Source: an uncultured Paracoccaceae bacterium
Lineage (GTDB): Bacteria; Pseudomonadota; Alphaproteobacteria; Rhodobacterales; Rhodobacteraceae
Length of the DNA stretch: 64,000 nt
Direction of reading: 5' to 3'
NCBI GenBank assembly: GCA_947498645.1
Contig: CANMKS010000001.1
Span: 1,092,032-1,156,031, forward strand
Below the pieces are notes generated by a model that was not told the DNA's origin, made no database searches, and worked only from the letters and a program-made list of their open reading frames with translations. How positions within the stretch are numbered: position 1 is the first letter of the stretch; each line of letters begins with the position of its first letter. The position numbers and the translations under genes are program-made. Below are positions 19,747 to 29,826 of this stretch, one piece after another.

Positions 19747-20894
19747 CACTTGCCCCCTTTCAACGTCTGCGCCCAAGGCTGCGGTGCTGGCGGTTCACAT
19801 GTGGATTGCATGGCCTGCGACCCGCTGTGTTCGCCGGCATTTTGTAGGGCAAGGGTGACTTCGTTAACGTGCAACGCCATCTGCATCGCCGGTGCGGGAT
19901 CAGTGCCTGCGGCGATGTCCCGCAACATCTGATCAGGACCAAGGAAGAAATTCATCGTCGCCGCACCGCCCTTGGCAGGCACAGGGTGCAGGTCTTTGCC
20001 GGGCAGGCGCAATTTGCGCGTCAGTGGCAATTCCAACAAGCGTCTGCGAATGCGCATCCGTTTGCGAAACCGCACGGGGGCAAGGTTGTCCCAGCATTCA
20101 TCAAGCTCCAGCACACCTCGGTCGCCGACAATGCGAATTTCGTGGTTATGCGGGGCAATGATCGAGCAGGTCAGGCGGGTCACCACGCCAGACGTATGAA
20201 ACAGCGTCCCAATCGACAAATCATGTGCCGCGGGATCATCGCCGGTCAGTTGGGCAGAGGCCGCAACAACCGTGCGTACAGGGCCGAACATCTGGATCAG
20301 CCATGTCAGGTAGTATCCCGCATGCTCCATCGTGCAGCCGACCTGAAACTCATCCTCGGCAGGCCAGGGCGCGCCTGTTTCGCTTTTCCAATGCTTGTAA
20401 GGGGCCTGCCGGATGTAGCCATCGTCAATCTCGGCATAGGCCAGACGCACCTTACCGGGTTTGGCGCTGCGCACGGCGGCCCAAAGGGTTTGGGCCGATT
20501 GCGAAAGGTAGCTGCAAGGGGCGGCGCCCAGATGCAGACCAAGCCCGGTGGCCAGATCAGCCAATTCCGTGGCTTGCGCCATCTCCATCGCCAACGGCTT
20601 TTCGGAATAGACATGCCGTTCCGCCATCAAACAGGCGCGCGACACCTCAAAATGCGCATCGGGATTTGTCAGGTTCAGGACCAGACCATCGGCAGGCAAA
20701 GCCTTCAGCAGTTCGTCAGCAGATCCAAACGCAGGCAGCTTCCAGTAATCGCAGAATGTCGCGAGCCGGGTGGCGTCCAGATCATATGCGCCAACGATAT
20801 TCAGGTCAGGATAAAGGGCGATTGATTTCATATAGAAATCAGCCACATATCCAGTCCCAATGATCGCGATAGAGGGTGTGTGCGACGCGTCCAT
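19746..20894 (-). CDS. Gfo/Idh/MocA-family oxidoreductase
   Basis: The protein has 382 residues from the ATG at 20894 (TGATG overlap with the rfbA stop; a TTG at 20897 is an alternative). IAIIGTGYVADFY forms the nucleotide-binding turn and YSEKPLAM is the EKP motif with the catalytic Lys. The C-terminal beta-sheet domain is complete. It probably oxidises or reduces a sugar or sugar nucleotide used by this operon. The substrate is unknown. Confidence 0.88.
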   Translation of the reverse strand: MDASHTPSIAIIGTGYVADFYMKSIALYPDLNIVGAYDLDATRLATFCDYWKLPAFGSADELLKALPADGLVLNLTNPDAHFEVSRACLMAERHVYSEKPLAMEMAQATELADLATGLGLHLGAAPCSYLSQSAQTLWAAVRSAKPGKVRLAYAEIDDGYIRQAPYKHWKSETGAPWPAEDEFQVGCTMEHAGYYLTWLIQMFGPVRTVVAASAQLTGDDPAAHDLSIGTLFHTSGVVTRLTCSIIAPHNHEIRIVGDRGVLELDECWDNLAPVRFRKRMRIRRRLLELPLTRKLRLPGKDLHPVPAKGGAATMNFFLGPDQMLRDIAAGTDPAPAMQMALHVNEVTLALQNAGEHSGSQAMQSTCEPPAPQPWAQTLKGGK

Positions 20895-21769
20895 CAAGGC
20901 TCCATCAGCCCAAGTAGATACGCACCATACTCTGTTTTGGCATAGCGTTGCGCCAAAGCGGTCAGTTGCGCCTCATCGATCCAGCCTGCACCAAAGGCGA
21001 TTTCCTCGGGGCAACCTGTTTGCATTCCCTGACGACTTTGCAAGGTGCGTACGAAATTGCCCGCATCCAGCAGGCTTGCATGGGTGCCGGTATCCAGCCA
21101 GGCATAGCCACGGCCCATCCGTTCGACGGTCAGCGCACCTTCATGCAAGTAACTTTCCAGCAGGGTCACGATTTCCAGCTCGCCACGCGGGCTAGGGGTG
21201 ATCTTGCGCGCTCGGTCAGGGGCGGTGCCATCAAGGAAATAAAGGCCCGTCACGGCATAGTTTGACGGCGGCACGTCGGGTTTCTCGATAATTTCTGTGA
21301 CACGATCATTCGCATCCATGCCAACAACACCGTAGCGTTCGGGGTCCGCAACACGGTAGCCAAAAACGGTCGCCCCATCGGGTTGTGCACCAGCGGCACC
21401 CAGCAGCTCTGGCAGCCCGTGGCCAAAAAAGATGTTGTCACCCAGAACCATGGCCGAGGGCTCGCCGTTCAAGAAATCCTCTGCAATCAGATAAGCCTGC
21501 GCCAACCCGTCCGGGCTGGGTTGAACCAGCCAGGTGATCTGCACCCCCCATTGGGCCCCATCACCCAGAAGGTTCTCGAACTGCGCCTGATCCTGCGGTG
21601 TGGTGATAATCCCGATCTCTCGGATGCCAGATAGCATCAGAACCGAAAGCGGGTAATAGATCATCGGTTTGTCGTAGATCGGCATCAGTTGCTTGGACAA
21701 ACCCTGAGTGATCGGCCAAAGCCGTGACCCGGTCCCACCAGCAAGAATCAGTCCTTTACGCGTACTCAT
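20894..21769 (-). CDS. rfbA: Glucose-1-phosphate thymidylyltransferase
   Basis: The protein has 291 residues from the ATG at 21769 (a GTG lies one codon upstream). LAGGTGSRLWPIT is the signature loop, SKQLMPIYDKPMIYYPLS follows, and VLGDNIFFGHG carries the metal-binding Asp. The length matches RmlA. It makes dTDP-glucose from glucose-1-phosphate and dTTP, the first step towards dTDP-L-rhamnose. It lies 31 bp after rfbD, completing rfbCBDA in a single operon. Confidence 0.96.
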   Translation of the reverse strand: MSTRKGLILAGGTGSRLWPITQGLSKQLMPIYDKPMIYYPLSVLMLSGIREIGIITTPQDQAQFENLLGDGAQWGVQITWLVQPSPDGLAQAYLIAEDFLNGEPSAMVLGDNIFFGHGLPELLGAAGAQPDGATVFGYRVADPERYGVVGMDANDRVTEIIEKPDVPPSNYAVTGLYFLDGTAPDRARKITPSPRGELEIVTLLESYLHEGALTVERMGRGYAWLDTGTHASLLDAGNFVRTLQSRQGMQTGCPEEIAFGAGWIDEAQLTALAQRYAKTEYGAYLLGLMEP

Positions 21770-21800
21770 CACTCGTTCCTATAAGCTCAATATGGTTCTG

Positions 21801-22655
21801 TTATGACGGCTTGAACATATCATTTAGAGCAGCCTGCCAATCAGGCCGGACAATGCCAAAGACGGTTTGCAATGTCGCGCAATCCAGCCGTGAATTTGCC
21901 GGACGCGCAGCAGGCGTGGGGTAGTCGGCCGTCGCAATATCCGTGACAGACACTTGACGGCCTGCAGTTGCAAAAATCGCGCGGGCAAAATCGGCCCAGG
22001 ATACGTCCGGTTTGCCGCTGAAATGATATATCCCGCTGGCACCTTTTCCTGCTGCCAGCGCCTTGGCTATCGTCAGGCAGGCATCCGCGATTGCCGCCGC
22101 TGGCGTTGGTCCACCGATCTGATCGCCAACCACCGTCAGCGCATCGCGTGTTTCTGACAGGCGCAGCATGGTTGTGACAAAGTTCTTTCCGGTCGCGTCA
22201 AAGACCCAGGCCGTGCGCAGGATCGCATAGTCACCACCGGCCGCTGTGATCTGCTGCTCGCCCGCCAGTTTGGTCCGCCCATAGGCGCCAAGCGGCCCCG
22301 TGGGCGCATCTGGTGTCCAGGCAGGGCCCTCTGTCCCGTCAAATACGTAGTCGGTCGAGATATGCACAAAAGGAATGCCCTTTGCCGCAGAAGCCCGCGC
22401 CATAGCGCCGGGCGCGTCTGCATTAATCACGTGAGCTGTTGTCTCTTGCTCTTCTGCGGCATCAACGGCGGTCCAGGCGGCGGCATTGATAACCGCGTCA
22501 ACCTCCATGTCAGCAACGACGGCAGCGCAAGCTGCCGGATCGTCCAGATCAGCCCCTTCACGCCCCACCGCAACGACCTGCACGCCATGCGCCGGGCCAG
22601 CTGCTATCAAGGCGCGCGCAACCTGCCCGGTTTCGCCAAACACCAGAACCTTCAT
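21801..22655 (-). CDS. rfbD: dTDP-4-dehydrorhamnose reductase
   Basis: The protein has 284 residues, an SDR with [31 protein letters not shown] and YGRTKLAGE (Tyr/Lys pair), all RmlD signatures. It catalyses the last step to dTDP-L-rhamnose. It overlaps rfbB by 4 bp. Confidence 0.96.
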   Translation of the reverse strand: MKVLVFGETGQVARALIAAGPAHGVQVVAVGREGADLDDPAACAAVVADMEVDAVINAAAWTAVDAAEEQETTAHVINADAPGAMARASAAKGIPFVHISTDYVFDGTEGPAWTPDAPTGPLGAYGRTKLAGEQQITAAGGDYAILRTAWVFDATGKNFVTTMLRLSETRDALTVVGDQIGGPTPAAAIADACLTIAKALAAGKGASGIYHFSGKPDVSWADFARAIFATAGRQVSVTDIATADYPTPAARPANSRLDCATLQTVFGIVRPDWQAALNDMFKPS

Positions 22656-23689
22656 GATGTGCCCAATCGCGTGCCAACGCCGTCACGGTTCAGCAAAGGC
22701 TGCCACCAATCAGTGTTATCCAGATACCATGCCACCGTTTTGGCCAGCCCTTGCTCCAGCGTGACCGATGGGCGCCAGCCCAGCTCATCGCGCATCCGGC
22801 TGGGGTTGATGGCATAGCGCAGGTCATGCCCCGGGCGATCCGTGACATAAGTGATCAGATCAGCATGCGGAGCAGCATCCGGGCGGTGCTGATCAAGCAA
22901 TGTGCAAATCATCTGAACCAGATCAATGTTGCGCGCTTCATTCTCGCCGCCGATGTTGTAGCTGCGACCGACTTTGCCACGTGTCAGCACCGTTAGCAGC
23001 GCATCGGCGTGATCTTCGACATACAGCCAATCGCGGACGTTTTCGCCGTTGCCGTAAACCGGAATCGGCTTGCCATGCAGCGCGTTCAGAATCACAACCG
23101 GGATCAGCTTTTCAGGAAAGTGGTAGGGGCCGTAGTTGTTTGAACAATTGGTCAGGACAACCGGCAGGCCATATGTCTCGGCCCAGGCGCGGACCAGATG
23201 ATCGCTGGCGGCCTTGGAGGCCGAATAGGGGCTGCGCGGGTCATAAGCAGTATCTTCGGTGAATTGCCCGGTCGCACCAAGTGAGCCATAAACCTCGTCG
23301 GTTGAGATATGGTGGAAGCGGAACGTATCGGGTTTGCCTTGGGTCTCCCAATATTGCCGCGCGGCCTCCAGCAGGGTGTAGGTGCCAGTGATGTTTGTCT
23401 GGATAAATGCGCCGGGCCCGTCGATAGAACGATCAACATGCGATTCTGCTGCCAGATGCATGATGGCATCGGGTTGATGATCCGCAAGAATGCGGTCGAG
23501 GGCACCGCGATCGCAGATATCGGCATGCTCGAACGCATAGAGCGGATCATCGGCGACACTGGCCACATTGGCCAGACAGGCGGCATAGGTCAGTGCATCA
23601 AGGTTCACAATCGCATGGCCTTGGGCCACAGCCTGCCGGACTACCGCCGAGCCAATGAAACCGGCACCGCCTGTGACAAGGATTTTCAT
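22652..23689 (-). CDS. rfbB: dTDP-glucose 4,6-dehydratase
   Basis: The protein has 345 residues. [38 protein letters not shown] and the [12 protein letters not shown] catalytic region identify RmlB. It converts dTDP-glucose to the 4-keto-6-deoxy intermediate. It overlaps rfbC and rfbD by 4 bp each. Confidence 0.97.
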   Translation of the reverse strand: MKILVTGGAGFIGSAVVRQAVAQGHAIVNLDALTYAACLANVASVADDPLYAFEHADICDRGALDRILADHQPDAIMHLAAESHVDRSIDGPGAFIQTNITGTYTLLEAARQYWETQGKPDTFRFHHISTDEVYGSLGATGQFTEDTAYDPRSPYSASKAASDHLVRAWAETYGLPVVLTNCSNNYGPYHFPEKLIPVVILNALHGKPIPVYGNGENVRDWLYVEDHADALLTVLTRGKVGRSYNIGGENEARNIDLVQMICTLLDQHRPDAAPHADLITYVTDRPGHDLRYAINPSRMRDELGWRPSVTLEQGLAKTVAWYLDNTDWWQPLLNRDGVGTRLGTS

Positions 23690-24252
23690 GTTGTGGGCTC
23701 GTAGGCAAAGGGCGTTGCAAGATCGGCAAAGGCGGGGGCAATGGCGTCCTTGTCAGACAACACCGCGTCTTCCGCCTTGATGCCCCAGTCAATCCCCAGA
23801 TCGGGGTCGTCAAACCGCACGGAGCCTTCGGTTTCGGGCGCATATGTGGCCGAACATTTGTAGGCGACAATACAATCGGGTGTGCGGGTGACAAAGCCGT
23901 GCAGGAAACCTTCGGGGATCAAAAGCTGATTGCCCTTATTGTCCGAAAGCTCCATCCCGACCCATTGGCCAAAGCTGGGTGAGCCCCTGCGAACATCAAC
24001 AGCCACATCCCAGATCACACCCTGAATGACGCGCACCAGCTTGGCCTGCGCTGCGGGGGGGGCCTGAAAATGCAGGCCGCGTACGGTGCCGATATCCTGA
24101 CTGTAGGATTGATTGTCCTGCGAAAACTGAAAACTGATGCCATGTCGGGCCAGCGTATCAGCGTTATAGGTTTCGCTGAAATGGCCACGCGCGTCGGCAA
24201 ACCGCCGGGGCGTGATCTCAATGACACCAGCAAGGGCGGTTTCTTCAATCAT
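23686..24252 (-). CDS. rfbC: dTDP-4-dehydrorhamnose 3,5-epimerase
   Basis: The protein has 188 residues from the ATG at 24252, which fits the family's usual N-terminus; a GTG at 24264 would add four residues. [29 protein letters not shown] with the active-site His, and PEGFLHGFV are RmlC motifs. It is the first gene of the minus-strand operon and is divergent from the GT-C-like gene, so the operon promoter should lie in 24253-24483. Confidence 0.96.
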   Translation of the reverse strand: MIEETALAGVIEITPRRFADARGHFSETYNADTLARHGISFQFSQDNQSYSQDIGTVRGLHFQAPPAAQAKLVRVIQGVIWDVAVDVRRGSPSFGQWVGMELSDNKGNQLLIPEGFLHGFVTRTPDCIVAYKCSATYAPETEGSVRFDDPDLGIDWGIKAEDAVLSDKDAIAPAFADLATPFAYEPTT

Positions 24253-24483
24253 CTTTGTGAACACCTAACACTCTGAACAAACTTTAAGTTATCATGGCTC
24301 TTTAGGCGATGCAGGTCATGAAATCCATCCCCAGCACTGTTGCTGGTGCTGGATCGTTCGTGAAGGGCGAGCGCCGCTAAAGTGCCGTGTTCATTTGCTT
24401 GGCGATCATTAAGTCGCCGCTCTTTTTCTGCCACATTGCCGGTGTTAATGGTAGCGTTCCCATCGTTCGGAGGTCAGGGCACA

Positions 24484-26274
24484 ATGAACCAATCAGCATT
24501 GCACAGCGATGTGTCATCGCAGCGCATCACGCGCTGGCTTTGGGGTGCTGTGCTTGTTCTTCTGGTCTATTCATTGATCCCTGCACTGACGCGGTCGCAT
24601 CTGGAAGGGTTCACTTATCTGACGGAAACCATGTCGGTGTTTGTACCAGACCTGGAAGCGGCGGAGCCTTTGTGGGCGACCAATCGAACGTATTTGTATC
24701 TATCTCGGCCAGGGACTATCTGGGCGATGGCACCGTTCTCTGCATTGTTCCCAGGGGCTGGTTACAATGTGCTGATGTGGGTGATGATGCCTATCTTTTT
24801 CTTCGGCCTGATCACAGTGACAAAACTATGGAGCGGCGCATCGTGGCTCGCCAGTTTTGCTGCGCTACTGCTCATTCCGATCGCGCTGGAGGCGCAATTC
24901 TTCCTAAACGACAACGTCATTGCGACCGCGTTCTCGCTTTGCGGTATCGCCTTGCTTTTGCGAAGCCAGCATCCTTGGGCCAATCTCGTTGCGGGCGGGC
25001 TCTTGTCAATTGCTGTGCTGTGCCGACTTGACCAGATACTGATGGTGCCGCTGTTTGTTGTTCTGGGGGCTGTCGGCGCGCCGTCGGGCCGTGCTGCTTC
25101 ACAAAGGTTGCTCGGATTGATTCTGGGTTTTGTGATCATCCATTTCGGCATGTGGATCATCGAGTCTTCTGCCGCTAACCTCGTTAATCGGGTTTTGGCG
25201 ATCTCTGCCGCTGACGCTCTTTGGGCGCGCGTCGATCTTCCGCTGCAGATGCAGCTCAAACAGGATCTGGCCACTTTTTTGCTGGCGTTCACCGTCGGGA
25301 TCCCCGTGATCATGGCGAGCGTCGTTTTGGCGGCGTCTCGCGCATTTGATGCTTGGACGGGGGTCGGCAGCGTCGTTCGCCGTGAATTCGTTCTTCCGGC
25401 CCTTTTGGTGATTTATCCTGTTGCCATCTACGTGGTGACGCTGGGGAAATATTACGATCCTCGGGGCTTCATGACGATGATCCCGTTTTTCGCCCCGTTG
25501 GCGGCGATGGGGTTGGACAGGTGGCTGTTTCGCCCGCTTCAGGAGAGCGGCTTGGCGGTCCACCCATGGGTGCGGAGACATGGTCCGGTTGCAGCATGCA
25601 TATTGGTGCCGTTCTTCGTGCCTGGTTTGCCGTTACCGCATGACGCACTCGCGCAGGAGGCAGAAAGCGAATATGCCCCCGAAACAGTGACCGGACGAGT
25701 TTGGCAAGGCGCGGCCTGGTGGCGCTGGCAAGAAAGCTATCGCCAGCGCGAGGCACGTATGGACCGTCTGGTTGCGGTATCTGATGGCCCGTCAACGCCA
25801 ACAATGGTTGTCACAACAACCTGGACCGATGATCGGCAGTTTCAACACGCATTGTTCAGAGCAGGGTTTCGGCCTGCGACCGGAGAGTACATCGCATGTC
25901 GTGCCGTTGCCGAAGCATGGGAAAGTGCTGAAGGGAATGTCGTCTATAACCTCAGACTCCATGTTCCGATACTTGATGGATGGCAATACAAGGGTGCGGC
26001 CATACACCTGACGCATGGCAGCGACTGTCTGCGAAACCTTTCAGCGGCGCAGCGCATTCTGACAAAGTCTTTCGGGGCTGTGGTGTCGTTGCCTCCGCCT
26101 CAGATTACAGTGGAGCGCGCCAGCGATGGCTTTCTGCGGCTTTCTGATGACGCCTTGGACACACTTGACGCAGCGGCTATCGAGACGCTTTTGAAAGTGG
26201 AAGGTCAAACCTCTAATGATGCCGCCGAGATTGCGCGCAACATTCTGGCGGATGTAAACGCCAAGTTGAACTAA
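24484..26274 (+). CDS. Multi-spanning membrane protein, GT-C-like glycosyltransferase
   Basis: The protein has 596 residues from the ATG at 24484, which is preceded by GGAGG at a suitable distance. About ten hydrophobic segments occupy residues 20-380, followed by a soluble tail of about 200 residues. An early acidic residue in the first external loop (LEGFTYLTE) and the overall layout resemble polyprenyl-phosphate-dependent GT-C transferases and the Gtr O-antigen-modifying enzymes, but no decisive motif was found. The convergent operon encodes GtrA-like and DPM1-like proteins, which are the usual partners of such transferases. Its stop lies 9 bp from the convergent stop. Confidence 0.6.
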   Translation: MNQSALHSDVSSQRITRWLWGAVLVLLVYSLIPALTRSHLEGFTYLTETMSVFVPDLEAAEPLWATNRTYLYLSRPGTIWAMAPFSALFPGAGYNVLMWVMMPIFFFGLITVTKLWSGASWLASFAALLLIPIALEAQFFLNDNVIATAFSLCGIALLLRSQHPWANLVAGGLLSIAVLCRLDQILMVPLFVVLGAVGAPSGRAASQRLLGLILGFVIIHFGMWIIESSAANLVNRVLAISAADALWARVDLPLQMQLKQDLATFLLAFTVGIPVIMASVVLAASRAFDAWTGVGSVVRREFVLPALLVIYPVAIYVVTLGKYYDPRGFMTMIPFFAPLAAMGLDRWLFRPLQESGLAVHPWVRRHGPVAACILVPFFVPGLPLPHDALAQEAESEYAPETVTGRVWQGAAWWRWQESYRQREARMDRLVAVSDGPSTPTMVVTTTWTDDRQFQHALFRAGFRPATGEYIACRAVAEAWESAEGNVVYNLRLHVPILDGWQYKGAAIHLTHGSDCLRNLSAAQRILTKSFGAVVSLPPPQITVERASDGFLRLSDDALDTLDAAAIETLLKVEGQTSNDAAEIARNILADVNAKLN

Positions 26275-26283
26275 AGGCGCATC

Positions 26284-27051
26284 CTATCTTTTGCCTGACG
26301 CTAAGACCGCCTGTGCCGCTGCCGGCGGCGAATGAATAAATGCCGTGACCTGATCAGGCGTACCCAACATGCCAACGTCATTCATCGAAAGCGATGCAAT
26401 CCGTACGTCTTGTCCAACTGCGATCAGCTCGTTGTAAAGCGGCGCAACATAGCGTTCGCCTTTCTCTTCGCGACCAGCAACAGCATAGTAATCCTCATAA
26501 AGCGAGACATAGCGTGCGGCGCTGTCGAACCAGTATAGACCTACCGTCGCATTGTCAGAGATCCGCTGCTTTTCACGCACTTCCAAGGCGCGGCCTGCCG
26601 CATCTGTGCGGACAAATGACCAGCCCTCGCCGGGGGCAGGAAAGCATGGAATCCACCCCGCGCAACTATCAGGTGCCGGTGGCGTCATGGCATGTGGCGC
26701 AACAAACGTATCAATGTTGTAGATCGCGAACGGCAATGTGGGTGTTGCTTGTTTTGCGGCGAACAAGGCAGTTGTCGCCTGACCGTCCGTCAGTGCCTCA
26801 ACCGTCTCGATCACAACATCCTTGATGCCCAGTGCCTTGGCGCGCTGGTGAATGAATTCGGGTGCGCCTAGCCCGCTGCGGGCAATGAAATGGAATGTCC
26901 AACCGGCCTGGCGAAAGGCCTCCAGGCTGTACATGGACCAGTCAAACAGTGAAATGCCATTGGCCATGATTTCATACTTCGGACGGTCATAGCCGGCTTT
27001 GGCAAAGCGACTGCCCATCCCTGCCATCGTGATCGCGATGGTGCCGGTCAT
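26284..27051 (-). CDS. Sugar-phosphate or alcohol-phosphate nucleotidyltransferase-like protein
   Basis: The protein has 255 residues. The N-terminal TMAGMGSRFAKAGYDRPK is a variant of the nucleotidyltransferase GxGxR...PK signature, and YNIDTF supplies a D-containing strand for metal binding. The length fits LicC-type or HddC-like cytidylyltransferases lacking a C-terminal beta-helix. It overlaps the HAD gene by 4 bp and is the last of six genes. With the upstream kinase and HAD phosphatase it probably makes a CDP- or GDP-activated group for glycan decoration. The nucleotide and substrate are unknown. Confidence 0.72.
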   Translation of the reverse strand: MTGTIAITMAGMGSRFAKAGYDRPKYEIMANGISLFDWSMYSLEAFRQAGWTFHFIARSGLGAPEFIHQRAKALGIKDVVIETVEALTDGQATTALFAAKQATPTLPFAIYNIDTFVAPHAMTPPAPDSCAGWIPCFPAPGEGWSFVRTDAAGRALEVREKQRISDNATVGLYWFDSAARYVSLYEDYYAVAGREEKGERYVAPLYNELIAVGQDVRIASLSMNDVGMLGTPDQVTAFIHSPPAAAQAVLASGKR

Positions 27052-27455
27052 GCGTCATCCGTCGCGATGCGGTCCCGCGCCATCAGTGCCTCAAGCTCTT
27101 CGAAGTTATGCTCTACAAACTCACGCGGACGCACAGCCCGGTCATCAACATAGAAACCCTGATGACCGGGCCATGGCTTGGCCAGATGCAGTTCGTGAAA
27201 CGGAATGCCATGCTTGGCCAACCAACTCAGCAATTCTGGCCCCACGTGTTTGGCAATCTTTCCCGGGTTTCCGTCATGCGTGCGCATGCCTCGTGCGGTG
27301 TGCAGAATGATATGCCAGCCCTCGGCCTCGAGCGCCTGCAAACGGGCCAACATCTGCGGCTCAGGCATCAAATCGGCATAGTGCTGCCCCGGCTTCTTGA
27401 TCGGGCAAATCGTGCCGTCGATATCCACGACCAGAGCTTTTTGCGTTTCGATCAT
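27048..27455 (-). CDS. Small HAD-superfamily phosphatase, capsule-biosynthesis type
   Basis: The protein has 135 residues. VVDIDGTIC holds the DxDGT catalytic motif with the nucleophilic Asp, HTARGMRT is motif II, and FYVDDRAVRP gives the acidic motif IV. The small cap-less architecture matches HAD proteins found in polysaccharide gene clusters. It overlaps the kinase and nucleotidyltransferase genes by 4 bp on each side, so the three are probably translationally coupled and used in one pathway. Confidence 0.8.
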   Translation of the reverse strand: MIETQKALVVDIDGTICPIKKPGQHYADLMPEPQMLARLQALEAEGWHIILHTARGMRTHDGNPGKIAKHVGPELLSWLAKHGIPFHELHLAKPWPGHQGFYVDDRAVRPREFVEHNFEELEALMARDRIATDDA

Positions 27456-28915
27456 TTGGTGCCCTCAAGTGTTTCGATGATGTCTTTGGCGATCAGCGCA
27501 AAGCTCAGCAATTTTCGTGGGTGATCCAGATGCAACGGCAGCATTGACAGGAAAAGCGAGGCTTCAACCGCGCGAACCTGATCAAGGTCCCATCCTTCAT
27601 GGGCCAGCCGCAGGGCAAAGGCATCCTTCATCCAGCCCGGCGCACCGCCACGGTGGTTTTGCAGCTCAAGGTGCAAGGTGGCGTCGACCTCGACCGAGAA
27701 CAAAGCGTTGTTTACAAAATCATACCCGCCGCAGACAGAATGCGAGAACTTCGCAATATCATAAAGCGGATGCATCAATGCTTCGTTTCGCATTGTTGCG
27801 CCGCGAGGATCAACGAGGCGGATCAGACCGATCCGATGATCAAACAGGATGTTGGACAGACATGGATCTCCATGGCTGAATGCTAGATAGTCTTTTGCAT
27901 GATCGGTCAGGGCCGTTTCAATCAAGGCTGTCGCGCGCGCCTCCAGCGCGGTCAGCCCGTCAGCCGTCCCGCCAGCACGCAAAAGCGTATCCACCTGCAC
28001 CCCTTCCGGTGTCGCCATAAAGGTCCTGAGCCTGTCATGCATCTTGGTGAGGATTTGCGCTTGGCCGCGCGCGCGTACCTCGTCGTGGCCAACGACCTCT
28101 TGGTCGCGTGCAGCGATGAACGCAAAGAACTGATCCAATAGTTGATCGAAATGCTGTTCGGTGAATGTGCCCAGCACAAACTGCAGTGCTGCATCGGGCA
28201 CCCGCAGATGCTCCATCCGGTAAGACGCGACGCCGTTCGTTTCGCGGTAGTCAAAGGTGGGCAGCAAAAAGCGGCGCATGGGGGCGGGGGCAAGATCAAA
28301 GAAGTCATGCTCGGCCTTCATTTTCGCCACGTCCCGCGAACTTTTGACAAAGACGCCATCCTTGACGATCAGCTCGTTGAACCCGCGTGGCTCGGTTGCG
28401 CCGGACAGGAAAAGGCGCAGCGCGCCGGTTTGGCGCAGATCAACAAATTCCACATCGTGGGACACCTGCGTGGCTTTCTCGGCCAACTCCAACAAAAGTG
28501 ACCGGCGGTCCTTGCCCTTTTCCGCGGAAATCAGGGCGATCGCGTCACGCGGGAAAAGCACCATCGGAGCGTCATCCTCAAGCACCGGTGCCAGCAGAAT
28601 TGTATCCAGCGCAAAGCGCATCTTGCGGATTAGTACATCAAGGCGCGTCATGTCCAGCGGGGCGGAAATCACCGGCAGCCGGAGCCACAGCGTATCACCG
28701 CGCACCGCCTCAATGCGGTGGACAAGGGTTTCCGCATCCTGATCGGTGCGCAGAACAATCACATCATCTGCACCGGCGGCGGCGGCTATAAGCTCATCAG
28801 CGTAGCGTCGCCTGCGGCGCAGAAGATCACCAAAATGGATGTAGCCAAGAAGGCCTTCCAATTCAGGCGGGGGGGCCTCGCGGTCATCAATGACAACGTA
28901 AAGTTCGGGCCTCAT
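27452..28915 (-). CDS. APH-fold kinase-like protein with a large N-terminal domain
   Basis: The protein has 487 residues. The first 180 are not recognised. From about 190 the sequence follows the aminoglycoside-phosphotransferase/choline-kinase fold: a strand with a Lys (VFVKSS) and then the catalytic loop FSHGDPCLSNILF (HGDxxxxN) followed by LVDPRG, where the Asp replaces that of DFG. It should phosphorylate a small hydroxylated molecule or sugar. The genetic coupling with a HAD protein and a nucleotidyltransferase recalls LicA/LicC. The N-terminal extension is an unusual addition. Confidence 0.7.
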   Translation of the reverse strand: MRPELYVVIDDREAPPPELEGLLGYIHFGDLLRRRRRYADELIAAAAGADDVIVLRTDQDAETLVHRIEAVRGDTLWLRLPVISAPLDMTRLDVLIRKMRFALDTILLAPVLEDDAPMVLFPRDAIALISAEKGKDRRSLLLELAEKATQVSHDVEFVDLRQTGALRLFLSGATEPRGFNELIVKDGVFVKSSRDVAKMKAEHDFFDLAPAPMRRFLLPTFDYRETNGVASYRMEHLRVPDAALQFVLGTFTEQHFDQLLDQFFAFIAARDQEVVGHDEVRARGQAQILTKMHDRLRTFMATPEGVQVDTLLRAGGTADGLTALEARATALIETALTDHAKDYLAFSHGDPCLSNILFDHRIGLIRLVDPRGATMRNEALMHPLYDIAKFSHSVCGGYDFVNNALFSVEVDATLHLELQNHRGGAPGWMKDAFALRLAHEGWDLDQVRAVEASLFLSMLPLHLDHPRKLLSFALIAKDIIETLEGTK

Positions 28916-29826
28916 GTGATCACCTCACGTTTTGTCTGGTCCATGGCGGGATGTCTTTGCGGCTCATGCTTGAGCCGATCCAGATAGACCATCACCATGG
29001 CAGGCCATGGTAAAAGTTGCGCAGTCAATGTGATGGTCAGTGCGGTCGTGATCAGCGTTCCGATGTTGTCGCTGGCCCAGGATGTGATCAAACGCGCGCC
29101 CAGCAGGTCAAGCGCGCTGCCCAAAACGGCCACGGCCCCGTTCACAAGGATGACGCAGACCAGCAGTTCACACAGCCAGATAAGAAATGAGACAAGGCAT
29201 AGATGCGGGGCCTGACGACGGGCCACCTCGGCGGCATGTGTGACCAGCCTGCGTATGGCGTCGATCCGCGCCAGAGTCTCAAGCGTGACTGGGCTGTTCT
29301 GGCTTGCCACGACGTAACGCTGCAATTCGGTCAACAGCTTTGGCCCGATGACCACAACCGCGAGTGGGATGGTCGCCACCATCAGCGTGAAGATTACCAG
29401 TGTCGTCGGTGCACCGCCTTGCATTGTGAGCAGGATCAGAATGGGGAACAGGAAAAGTGAATCATACATCCGGTCAATCAACAGTACGACGATGGAATAG
29501 ACCGCATTGCCGCTCATCTTCCACAGCGCAAACAGCCGTACCAATTCGCCCGATTTCAATGGCATCAGCAACGCAAAGGGGGCGGTCATGAAATGCAGGG
29601 CAGCGGTTGAGCGGGCTGATGTGCCCAAAAGATCAACGGATAGTGATGCAAGACGCATCGCGCGCAGAGCGTGACTGATTAGATACAGCAAACCAGCGGC
29701 AATCGCCTGCCACGCGGAAATGACATCCGTGGATGCAACAATGATCGTTGCCGCGACCAGGTAGATCAGTAGGTAAACCCCAAGTATCGCCTTGCGTGTC
29801 TTATTCTGTGCCGTGGTCCGTTCCAT
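28912..29826 (-). CDS. UPF0104/LPG-synthase-TM-like integral membrane protein, candidate flippase
   Basis: The protein has 304 residues from the ATG at 29826 (TGATG overlap with the upstream stop). About eight hydrophobic segments are seen. The region MPLKSGELVRLFAL matches the conserved P-x-K-x-G-E motif of the UPF0104/AglD C-terminal family. Such proteins occur next to polyprenyl-linked glycosyltransferases. A role in moving or presenting a lipid-linked sugar is an inference from context. Confidence 0.75.
   Translation of the reverse strand: MERTTAQNKTRKAILGVYLLIYLVAATIIVASTDVISAWQAIAAGLLYLISHALRAMRLASLSVDLLGTSARSTAALHFMTAPFALLMPLKSGELVRLFALWKMSGNAVYSIVVLLIDRMYDSLFLFPILILLTMQGGAPTTLVIFTLMVATIPLAVVVIGPKLLTELQRYVVASQNSPVTLETLARIDAIRRLVTHAAEVARRQAPHLCLVSFLIWLCELLVCVILVNGAVAVLGSALDLLGARLITSWASDNIGTLITTALTITLTAQLLPWPAMVMVYLDRLKHEPQRHPAMDQTKREVIT

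Noticed and set aside
19869..20825. A 318-codon plus-strand frame inside the Gfo/Idh/MocA gene
   Set aside because: The translation is Arg/Gln-rich and motif-free, while the minus strand shows clear oxidoreductase motifs.
24300..24375. A terminator at the CCAGCAC/GTGCTGG hairpin between rfbC and the GT-C-like gene
   Set aside because: The hairpin has no T-run on either strand and sits in a divergent spacer, where a terminator is not expected.
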